Assembly (NCBI GenBank): GCA_013202495.1
Contig: JABMQQ010000171.1
Location: 1-32,021 of the forward strand
Source: Fidelibacterota bacterium
Lineage (GTDB): Bacteria > Fidelibacterota > UBA8477 > JABMPR01
Reading direction: 5' to 3'
DNA length: 32,021 nt
Made by a program: the position numbers and the translations under genes
Part shown: positions 1 to 6,620 of the stretch, in pieces
Numbering within the stretch: the stretch's first letter is position 1
Layout: every line of letters begins with the position of its first letter
Notes under the pieces: generated by a model
Databases searched by the model: none
Seen by the model: the letters and a program-made list of their open reading frames with translations, nothing else
Told to the model about the DNA's origin: nothing

Positions 1-16
1 AGAGGCTGTGTGAGAA
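1..16 (+). repeat. Left terminal inverted repeat of the IS
   Basis: Reads agaggctgtgtgagaa, the exact reverse complement of 1761-1776. It is expected to be a transposase-binding end. The window starts on its first base. Confidence 0.9.
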
Positions 17-110
17 CGGAGGTCCAATAGCGGATACTTTGGTGGGATTCTGGATTCTGTATCCCAACAAGCCATTCGTAACCATTTGATAATAAATAAG
101 ATAAGTTGTA

Positions 111-139
111 TTTACAGTTGCATTATTACTGAATATAAT
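111..139 (+). promoter_or_regulatory. Candidate sigma-70 promoter of the transposase gene
   Basis: TTTACA at 111-116 and TATAAT at 134-139 are separated by 17 bp. This is a good match to the sigma-70 consensus, placing the transcription start near 146 and leaving a leader of about 60 nt. The leader has no clear Shine-Dalgarno sequence before the ATG at 208, which would keep transposase synthesis low. Confidence 0.6.
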
Positions 140-207
140 TAACTTAACATGTTGATAATACATGAGATAGTATCAGTTGACGTTTCGTTAAATATAGTGA
201 GTTAATT

Positions 208-1659
208 ATGCATTATATCCTCCCCCAGGACCGGACACAGACCAGTATCATGAGACCCAGTTTGGATGAAATGATTGGAGTAGATGCCGAGGTACGTATT
301 CTGGATCTGCTCATTACAGAGATAGTTAGACAGAACCAGGGTAAGTTCCGATACAAAGGTAAAATTCGGGTTGGTCGTAAAGCCTATAGTCCTGAGACGA
401 TGTTAAAGTTGCACCTATATGGATACCTGAATAAAATCAGGAGCAGTCGTAATCTGGAAGCCGAATGTAACCGGAACATTGAGGTGATGTGGTTATTGGG
501 CAGTCTTAAGCCTGACTTCAAAACGATCTCAGATTATCGCAGGGATAATGGTACGCAGATCAAGTTTTTGACCCGCCAGGTCCGTTTGTTTTTACGGGAT
601 AAAAATTATATCAAGGGTGAAGTAGTAGCCATAGATGGGACCAAGCTGAAAGCCAATGCGAAGCGTGAGGTGTTAACCCGAAGTGGGTTAGAGAAACGTT
701 TATCAAAGATGGCTGATGATATGGAGGATTATCTGTCAGAACTTGAGACGAATGACATACATGATGAACAGGATCACGATGATACCTCAAGCCATCGCCA
801 GCTGGTGGACAAAGTTATTAAGCTTGAACGAGAGATTGAAAAATTACAGGGATATAAAAAGGACATGGATGACCGTAAGGTTAACTATTATAGCCCTACA
901 GACCCTGATGCTAAAATGATGAAAGCCCGTGAGGGTAAGATACCTGGTTATAATGTTCAGTCTGCTGTTGACTCTAAGCATGGTATGATTGCTAGTCTGG
1001 AAGTATGTGATTCACCTGTTGATCAGCGGCAGCTTAAATCCATGGTGGATCATGTAGAACGTGATCTTGGTTCTGCTCCAGAGATAGTGACAGCTGATAA
1101 GGGTTACTATAATCCTGATATGATTGAAGAGGTCGAACAGGATGGCAACACCATGTGTGCTGTCCCAGCACAGATAAGCTCACGCGACAAAGATGAAATA
1201 GATTTTCAATATGATGAAACAGCAGATGAGTATATCTGTTCTCAAGGAAAACGTTTAAGCTTGATACAGCGTAATAAGCAAAAGAAAAACAGTCTTGCTA
1301 ATGTTTATCAAGGGAAAGAATGTAGCGGTTGTTCCCTTCGAGCCGTATGTACCACATCGAAGAGGGGTCGCCTAATACTTCGTTACCATAATCAGGAATG
1401 GCGTGATCGTTATAGGGACAGGATACAGACCGGAGCAGCCAAAGCACTGATTAGAAAGAGAAAGGCGATCGTAGAGCATCCCTTTGGAACCTTAAGAGCC
1501 TGGATGGGAAAGACCCAATTGCTTTTACGGGGCAGACCCAAAGTTCAGATCGAAATGGACTTGTATGGAAGTGTTTATAATCTTAGGCGTCTGATGAACC
1601 TCGTCTCAGTTGATGTCTTAACTGAAATGATCCATGGATATGACTGGAAAATGGCTTGA
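208..1659 (+). CDS. IS1182-type transposase (DDE)
   Basis: A 483-residue DDE transposase that would cut and join the IS ends. The N-terminal part (about residues 15-125) looks like the DUF772/InsH N-terminal domain common in IS1182/IS5-like enzymes. The likely catalytic acidic residues are D143 in VVAIDGTKLKA, D297 in VTADKGYY and E423 in IVEHPFGTLR. The last has the spacing and neighbours of the DDE_Tnp_1 C-terminal motif. C344, C372, C375 and C381 form a Cys cluster typical of the C-terminal insert of this family. A charged stretch at about residues 160-220 may form a coiled coil. The reading frame is intact and both inverted repeats are present, so the element may be active. The family assignment is from motif recognition; group-level naming is less certain. 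Confidence 0.92.
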   Translation: MHYILPQDRTQTSIMRPSLDEMIGVDAEVRILDLLITEIVRQNQGKFRYKGKIRVGRKAYSPETMLKLHLYGYLNKIRSSRNLEAECNRNIEVMWLLGSLKPDFKTISDYRRDNGTQIKFLTRQVRLFLRDKNYIKGEVVAIDGTKLKANAKREVLTRSGLEKRLSKMADDMEDYLSELETNDIHDEQDHDDTSSHRQLVDKVIKLEREIEKLQGYKKDMDDRKVNYYSPTDPDAKMMKAREGKIPGYNVQSAVDSKHGMIASLEVCDSPVDQRQLKSMVDHVERDLGSAPEIVTADKGYYNPDMIEEVEQDGNTMCAVPAQISSRDKDEIDFQYDETADEYICSQGKRLSLIQRNKQKKNSLANVYQGKECSGCSLRAVCTTSKRGRLILRYHNQEWRDRYRDRIQTGAAKALIRKRKAIVEHPFGTLRAWMGKTQLLLRGRPKVQIEMDLYGSVYNLRRLMNLVSVDVLTEMIHGYDWKMA

Positions 1660-1760
1660 GCGAACTGTTTTCTGTGATCTTGACACCAAAATATTCACCT
1701 TATCGGAGAAATAAGTGATTAATGCCTCAAAACACCGAGAAAGATACTCTTGCAACCATA

Positions 1761-1776
1761 TTCTCACACAGCCTCT
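1761..1776 (-). repeat. Right terminal inverted repeat of the IS
   Basis: Reads ttctcacacagcctct on the plus strand, the exact reverse complement of bases 1-16. It marks the right boundary of the element. Confidence 0.9.
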
Positions 1777-1804
1777 TAAGTCGGGTGCTTTTTTATTAAA
1801 CCAT
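1777..1804. other. Half of a probable intrinsic terminator next to the IS
   Basis: The 28 bp between the IS end and the DUF92 stop codon hold GTCGGGTGC followed by TTTTTT. There is no complementary GCACCCGAC within the window. This is what would remain if the IS had inserted into the loop of a terminator shared by the DUF92 gene and a convergent gene to the left. The other half would lie just left of base 1. This is inference. Confidence 0.35.
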
Positions 1805-3319
1805 CTAGAGAAAAAGAATATACGCAGCAATAAAAAATAATCCACCGGACAGTGATCCAGCCACATTAACCCAATCATTATCCAACCATAGCATGCCTGA
1901 TTCGTGGGTGGTCTCTTCATGGCAGTGAACCACTCTCTCAGTAGTTTTGCCACATACCTCACATTTAAATTTGGCCTGTATGCTGGCGCCAAGAATGCTG
2001 TCGATAATACTACCGAGAAATCCGGCAATAATTATCATAACGATGAGAATTGCATCCCACTGAATAAATCCCATAAGTGCAGCGATGGAGACGATAATTG
2101 CAGCACCGAGAACGCCGCCTGAGGTTCCTAGCAATGAAATCCCGCCTGAATAGCCCTTGGGAACTCTTTTCCAGGTAAGAATGTTTAGCGGGAGTGATTT
2201 GCTGAAGCTGCCAATCTCTGTTTCCCATGTATCTGCAGTAGCACTGGCCAGAGAGGCCAGAAAGGCCCAGTAAAGCCAATCAATTGAGTAATTGCTAAGA
2301 TACCATGCAATGGTAAAAATCAGCGGTATACCGCCATTTGCGTAAACTTGAACTATATCTCGCTGGGATCCTTTGGATGAGATGATATCCTTTTTGGATT
2401 GTCTATCTGCAATTTTAGAAAGAAGACTGGAGAGGACAAAAAAACCGATCAGCGGCAGCATGGTATGCCAACTACCCATACCGAACATGAATACTCCAAG
2501 CAGGAAGGCTCCAAAACCACCACTAATGCTGAGTGCTTTGAGTTTGAAGGCTCCATAGCCTAAAATTATCGATGCAGCCAGCCAGCCACCCATATTTGGA
2601 AGCGTACCGGAGTGCATGGATGATAGATATAAATCCATACCGAGTGCTGCAGTCAGGGTAAGCGTCAGATTGTCGCTCCCACGCTTGGAAACAGCTTCAC
2701 CAACTGTGGCGACAAAAGCCGTGAAAAAAGCCATGGTTACCAAATGATGTAGAGGTAATGGTGGATTGTTGATGATGTTGGAATAAATGGGGAAGGCTCC
2801 CATTACCACGATAAGTGTCATGCAAAAGAACGCAATACTGCCTGGCCAGCTTTTTTTATCGTGCCATAGAATAAATTTATGTTTTGAATTGATCCGTTCT
2901 CCAACCACGGTTGCGGCTGTATCTGAGAAGGCCAGAACTAACATAGCCACTATAAACAGTACAATGTTGCGATCCCAGAACATGATGACCAGCAGTGTAA
3001 ATGCAATCGGGAAATAGACAGTCCCGAATGACACACGCTCAGTGGTATGCATGCCTTTGAGGCTATCCTTTCGAAGGGCAACATAGTTCAGAATGGTGAA
3101 AATGATTCCCAGGAGGATGACTGGTATTTTTGACTGAAGGAAGAAGGGTGCCAGAGAAACCAGAATGCCCACCATGACATGGACAAATTTTCTTGAAAGC
3201 TCAGGTGAGAGCTTCAGAACAGATCTGGCAACTTCAGCAATTCCTATAAAAAATATGATGATTGAAAAAAATACAAGAAACGCAATCCATTCGTTGGGAA
3301 GATCAAAGAAAATAGGCAC
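1805..3319 (-). CDS. Fused polyprenol/phytol-kinase-like and DUF92 (VTE6-like) membrane protein
   Basis: A 504-residue polytopic membrane protein with two halves. Residues 1-220 carry motifs of the SEC59/VTE5 polyprenol-kinase family: RKFVHVMVG (43-51), FSDTAATVVGERI (131-143) and KSWPGSIA (156-163). Residues about 245-504 match DUF92 (TMEM19/VTE6-like): ADTWETEIGS (362-371), GGISLLGTSGG (392-402) and GFLGSIIDSILGASIQ (433-448). A Cys/His cluster (CEVC at 453-456, HCH at 465-467) follows. In plants and cyanobacteria VTE5 phosphorylates phytol and VTE6 phosphorylates phytyl phosphate, so the fusion suggests stepwise conversion of an isoprenoid alcohol to its diphosphate; the substrate here is unknown. 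The GTG start is chosen because AAAGGA (3327-3332) sits 7 nt upstream. The gene appears monocistronic, with its own candidate promoter. Confidence 0.85.
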   Translation of the reverse strand: MPIFFDLPNEWIAFLVFFSIIIFFIGIAEVARSVLKLSPELSRKFVHVMVGILVSLAPFFLQSKIPVILLGIIFTILNYVALRKDSLKGMHTTERVSFGTVYFPIAFTLLVIMFWDRNIVLFIVAMLVLAFSDTAATVVGERINSKHKFILWHDKKSWPGSIAFFCMTLIVVMGAFPIYSNIINNPPLPLHHLVTMAFFTAFVATVGEAVSKRGSDNLTLTLTAALGMDLYLSSMHSGTLPNMGGWLAASIILGYGAFKLKALSISGGFGAFLLGVFMFGMGSWHTMLPLIGFFVLSSLLSKIADRQSKKDIISSKGSQRDIVQVYANGGIPLIFTIAWYLSNYSIDWLYWAFLASLASATADTWETEIGSFSKSLPLNILTWKRVPKGYSGGISLLGTSGGVLGAAIIVSIAALMGFIQWDAILIVMIIIAGFLGSIIDSILGASIQAKFKCEVCGKTTERVVHCHEETTHESGMLWLDNDWVNVAGSLSGGLFFIAAYILFL

Positions 3320-3354
3320 TGGCTAGTCCTTTCATTCAGGTCGGATTCTCTGTT

Positions 3355-3383
3355 ATTCTAATACACCATAAAGCTTGCGCCAA
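3355..3383 (-). promoter_or_regulatory. Candidate promoter of the DUF92 fusion gene
   Basis: On the minus strand TTGGCG (3378-3383) and TAGAAT (3355-3360) are 17 bp apart, about 36 bp upstream of the GTG start. The -35 is a 4/6 match and the -10 a 5/6 match. The -35 lies inside a perfect dyad (3372-3386). Confidence 0.4.
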
Positions 3384-3386
3384 GCT
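3372..3386. promoter_or_regulatory. Perfect 6-bp dyad over the -35 of the DUF92 gene
   Basis: AGCTTG-CGC-CAAGCT is a perfect inverted repeat with a 3-bp centre. It covers the candidate -35 of the DUF92 gene and could be a small operator. No regulator gene is seen nearby, and it may be chance. Confidence 0.3.
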
Positions 3387-3451
3387 AAAAGAGAGAAAAG
3401 AGAGGTGATTGTGAAGGGATGAAATTAATGATTAAATATTGATGGAGTATC

Positions 3452-3477
3452 AAAAAAAAGACCTCCCGAAGGAGGCC
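3452..3477 (-). terminator. Intrinsic terminator of the FG-GAP gene (UUCG loop)
   Basis: Read on the minus strand, GGCCTCC-TTCG-GGAGGTC forms a 7-bp stem (one G-U pair) closed by a UUCG tetraloop and followed by eight T. It lies 25 bp after the stop codon of the FG-GAP gene and separates it from the downstream DUF92 gene. Confidence 0.9.
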
Positions 3478-3501
3478 TTTTAATAAAACTAGACTCTCAA
3501 A

Positions 3502-6345
3502 TTATTTAATGAGGGTCATCTTAGCTGTTTTGGAAACATTTCCTGAACTAAGTTCATAAATGTATACACCAGCAGCAGCAGGTGTTCCGTTTGCATTCAA
3601 GCTGTTCCAGGAAACACTGTGTGTCCCAGGACCGTATGAAGCATTGTCAGCTAAACGAATAACTTCTTGTCCAAGCATGTTATAGATAGTCAGATTCACA
3701 TTGTCTTTTGCCAATGGAATAGTGAACTCTATAGTTGTGTTTGGATTGAAGGGGTTTGGATAGTTCTGGGCAAGTTTGTAATCATCTGGTGTGATGACTG
3801 TCCAATTCTTATCTGTACCCGTGGTTCCCATAAACTCAGATACTGAGAAGGTGTATCCGTATCCATTACCACTTGAAAGTGGTGGTTCCAGGAATCCCTG
3901 AATAATCTCTGGATGAGAATCACCATCAATATCATCAGCGAAAGCCAGTGCGAATCCACCCATGGTGTAATCCCAGTTAGCTACCACAGACATATCCCAA
4001 CCTGTTCCAGTATAATCCCACTGGTATACACGGGCATGAGTATAATCGACAGTAAAGAGCTCAGCTTCAGCATCATCATCGGCGTTTCCACCTGCGAGAT
4101 CCCAAGGAGCTCCAAAATCACTAATGATAGTTACATTTCCGTTGGCATAACTGATATCAGCTACATCGTCGCCACCGTCAACCTGAACAATCCAACCGGC
4201 TGAATAAAGTCCACAATAGAACTCATCTGCGCCATTGTTGTCAATATCGGTGACAAATGTGGTACCGTAGATAGCTTTGTCAGTCAATGCTGAATCCAAC
4301 TGAGTAACGCTCTGTAATTCGTATGTGTTGGCAGCTGTTGTTTCAACAACGAGAAGTGTAGCATGATCCCATGCAACAAACAGTGCTTCCAGATCGCCAT
4401 CACCATCAAGGTCACCAATATTTGGCTGTCCCCAGGGAGATCCGTTGAAATCGCCAGTAACAGTACGAACATTGGAGTATTCAACAACCAGATCGAAGAA
4501 ACCACCAGAGAAAGTACCCTGGATCGAACCAATAACGAAAACATCAGAACTATTATCAGAACCATTCACAGCAACCAGCAATTCGTTGGCTCCATCGCCA
4601 TCAACATCGCCAGTATTCAAGGTACGATCGCCATAATAGCGGTCAACTTCAACACCATCAACGAGGATTGGAACTACATAACGTGTATATGTATCACTAC
4701 CATCTACACCATCCCATTCCCAGACATTGATACCATTGTAAGCTTCGCCCTGGGCACGCATACCCATATAGATAATCTCACCACGACCATTGTTATCAAG
4801 ATCGCCTGTGATGACGTGACGAGGGGTGGCCCAATATGATGTAGAATCATCAGCCATGGTAGCAACCCACTCTAAAGTGTTGTCACTAGTAGCTTCATAA
4901 ACATGTACACCCTTTATTTGGTAGTCAGTGATAATGATTTCTTCAAAACCATCATTATCCAGATCGCTACCAGCTGTCATTCCACGTGTTTGGAAACCAG
5001 GATGATCAAGTGTATCAGCCACGACGGAATACATACTTACGCCTGCAACTGCATTCCAACCATCATGTTCGTAAACCTGAAGGAGAGGAGCACGGCGGTT
5101 AGCAGCCATAATCTCATCAAGACCATCAAAGTCAAAATCACCAAGCACTACATCCTGCCACTCACCTGGAGCATCGGGATTCAGTATTTCATAACCGGTC
5201 CAAGAGGCTGCACTGGTAACATCACCAATACCATCATACTCTAAATCAACGATTGCAGTTGAATCAGTAGTAATGATATAGTCAATGCCATCAGAGGAAC
5301 CATGCCAGATATCTGTGTTACCAATCTTGGCACCGTTGAATCCATAATCATATGAAAAGATTTCATAGACATCTGTATCAACGTCAAAATCAACAAGATC
5401 AGCACCAACATGATACATGATCACTGTACCAGCAGTTGAAGCTAGATAAATTTCATCATATCCATCACCATCAGCATCAGCAACATCCAAAGAGCGTAAT
5501 GAACCGCCATCATATGTTGTTACATCATCAGTGAAGAGAATCAGTTCATAGTCATTGATGCCATTAACATCAAAAAAGCTGATTCCATTAAAATCCCATT
5601 CGACCATGGCAAAGTTGTTGGTACCGTTATTATCAAAATCTCCGGTTACAACGCCATATGCGGAACAGCAAAAACTGACATCTGTAAACTCTAAAATCCA
5701 GTTTGGAAAACCAAAGGTAGAGTTTGTGTCAAGTGACATAACCTGTACTGCATTTGTACGACCATCATAAAGCAGAATTTCTGTGACACCATCATCATCC
5801 AGATCTTCAGCCGTAAGTGATTTTACGGATGTAGCATATTCGCCGAGATCATTGGTTATGCCAGCAACTTCGGCTGGATTCACTGCGGCAACTTCGATAA
5901 AATTCAACATACCATCAGTTCTGGCAGTTGTATCATATTCGAAAATGAAAAGAGCATCACGAGTTCCATCACTAGCTCCGGAACCTCCAATAAGCAATTC
6001 ATCAATGCCATTGCGATCAAGATCTGTTACTGCATCAGATACTTCATAGCTATCACCGGCATCGTCGATATCATACATGAAAACTTCAGTCCACATATCA
6101 TCGCCTGTATTCTCATATATGTGTAAGGTGAGACCACCTTCATCTGAGTAGGCTACGACTTCTGGAAATCCATCGCTATCAAAGTCATACGACCCTGAAA
6201 TACCCCAATACACGTCTTGATCGGTGGCGTGGGTTTCTGACCAACCCATTGTATAACTGTTTACACCATTTTCGCCGGCCATGGCGAAAACTGCGAATGC
6301 AAGCAGCAGTAGGGTAATCGACCATTTTGGTAAATTCATTCCCAT
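3502..6345 (-). CDS. Secreted FG-GAP/VCBS repeat protein with canonical T9SS sorting domain
   Basis: A 947-residue exported protein. The start ATG at 6345 is preferred over an in-frame upstream ATG (6378) because AAGGAGGA (6351-6358) lies 5 nt upstream and the product then begins MGMNLPKWSITLLLLAF, a clean signal peptide ending near AMAG. About ten FG-GAP-type calcium loops follow across residues 40-840, for example GDFDNNG, DVADADGDGYDE, GDVDGDGANE, GDLDGDGDLE and DIDGDSHPE, predicting a beta-propeller or several. Residues about 855-947 are a type A T9SS sorting domain beginning QNYPNPFNPNTTIEF and ending GVYIYELSSG...KMTLIK. It is therefore predicted to cross the outer membrane by T9SS and be attached at, or released from, the surface. 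The ligand is unknown. It is divergent from the receptor cassette and shares its upstream region. Confidence 0.9.
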   Translation of the reverse strand: MGMNLPKWSITLLLLAFAVFAMAGENGVNSYTMGWSETHATDQDVYWGISGSYDFDSDGFPEVVAYSDEGGLTLHIYENTGDDMWTEVFMYDIDDAGDSYEVSDAVTDLDRNGIDELLIGGSGASDGTRDALFIFEYDTTARTDGMLNFIEVAAVNPAEVAGITNDLGEYATSVKSLTAEDLDDDGVTEILLYDGRTNAVQVMSLDTNSTFGFPNWILEFTDVSFCCSAYGVVTGDFDNNGTNNFAMVEWDFNGISFFDVNGINDYELILFTDDVTTYDGGSLRSLDVADADGDGYDEIYLASTAGTVIMYHVGADLVDFDVDTDVYEIFSYDYGFNGAKIGNTDIWHGSSDGIDYIITTDSTAIVDLEYDGIGDVTSAASWTGYEILNPDAPGEWQDVVLGDFDFDGLDEIMAANRRAPLLQVYEHDGWNAVAGVSMYSVVADTLDHPGFQTRGMTAGSDLDNDGFEEIIITDYQIKGVHVYEATSDNTLEWVATMADDSTSYWATPRHVITGDLDNNGRGEIIYMGMRAQGEAYNGINVWEWDGVDGSDTYTRYVVPILVDGVEVDRYYGDRTLNTGDVDGDGANELLVAVNGSDNSSDVFVIGSIQGTFSGGFFDLVVEYSNVRTVTGDFNGSPWGQPNIGDLDGDGDLEALFVAWDHATLLVVETTAANTYELQSVTQLDSALTDKAIYGTTFVTDIDNNGADEFYCGLYSAGWIVQVDGGDDVADISYANGNVTIISDFGAPWDLAGGNADDDAEAELFTVDYTHARVYQWDYTGTGWDMSVVANWDYTMGGFALAFADDIDGDSHPEIIQGFLEPPLSSGNGYGYTFSVSEFMGTTGTDKNWTVITPDDYKLAQNYPNPFNPNTTIEFTIPLAKDNVNLTIYNMLGQEVIRLADNASYGPGTHSVSWNSLNANGTPAAAGVYIYELSSGNVSKTAKMTLIK

Positions 6346-6395
6346 TTTTGTCCTCCTTTGTTGATTGACAATATTCACTCTCTACTAAATAAAAA

Positions 6396-6425
6396 GAATG
6401 GATACATCTTAAGAGTGATCCATTC
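6396..6425. promoter_or_regulatory. Perfect 8-bp dyad in the leader of the FG-GAP gene
   Basis: GAATGGAT (6396-6403) and ATCCATTC (6418-6425) are exact reverse complements separated by 14 bp containing CTTAAG. The dyad lies between the candidate promoter and the ribosome-binding site of the minus-strand gene, so it could be an operator or a leader hairpin. It has no T-tract that would make it a terminator. Confidence 0.4.
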
Positions 6426-6452
6426 GTTTGTATGCGATTTTAAAGTGCTACA

Positions 6453-6481
6453 AATCTAGAGAGAACTCTGAGGGATGACAA
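6453..6481 (-). promoter_or_regulatory. Candidate promoter of the FG-GAP gene
   Basis: On the minus strand TTGTCA (6476-6481) and TAGATT (6453-6458) are 17 bp apart. The -35 is a 5/6 match and the -10 a 4/6 match. It would give a leader of about 100 nt containing the 6396-6425 dyad. Confidence 0.35.
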
Positions 6482-6503
6482 GGGAAAAGGGCTTTTTTTT
6501 GGC

Positions 6504-6533
6504 AGTTAGTTAATAATAGTAAGCTAACTAACT
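6504..6533. promoter_or_regulatory. Perfect 9-bp dyad just upstream of the cassette-1 promoter
   Basis: AGTTAGTTA (6504-6512) and TAACTAACT (6525-6533) are exact reverse complements with a 12-bp spacer. The dyad ends 7 bp before the -35 hexamer of the divergent receptor promoter, a usual place for an activator site. Each arm also contains a short internal repeat (GTTA/GTTA). Confidence 0.5.
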
Positions 6534-6540
6534 AAGATAG

Positions 6541-6569
6541 TTGACTTGTCTGTGGAAGGCGACTATAAT
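6541..6569 (+). promoter_or_regulatory. Strong sigma-70-like promoter of receptor cassette 1
   Basis: TTGACT (6541-6546), a 17-bp spacer, then TATAAT (6564-6569). This is one base short of the full consensus and has ideal spacing. Transcription should start near 6576, giving a leader of about 45 nt before the receptor ATG at 6621. Confidence 0.75.
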
Positions 6570-6620
6570 AGTGGTTTAGAATTCTTTACTTTAGTAATGA
6601 AATAGAACCAGGGAGAGTGT

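Larger units (their letters stand above)
1..1776 (+). mobile_element. IS1182-type insertion sequence, apparently complete
   Basis: The element is bounded by a perfect 16-bp inverted repeat, agaggctgtgtgagaa at 1-16 and its reverse complement at 1761-1776, and contains one transposase gene. The match weakens beyond base 16, so the outer ends look genuine. The left end coincides with the start of the window, so the left flank and any target-site duplication cannot be seen. The right end lies 28 bp beyond the stop codon of the minus-strand DUF92 gene, so no gene seen here is interrupted. The bases just after it (gtcgggtgc then six T) resemble the 3' half of a terminator hairpin. Confidence 0.9.

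Noticed and set aside
1618-2028. 136-residue minus-strand frame spanning the IS right end
   Set aside because: It crosses the IS boundary and overlaps the well-supported transposase and DUF92 genes. It has no recognisable domain.
3913-4839. Plus-strand open frames opposite the FG-GAP gene
   Set aside because: They are shadows of the repetitive Asp/Gly codons in the minus-strand gene. The frames are Ile/Thr-rich without domain character and lack start signals.
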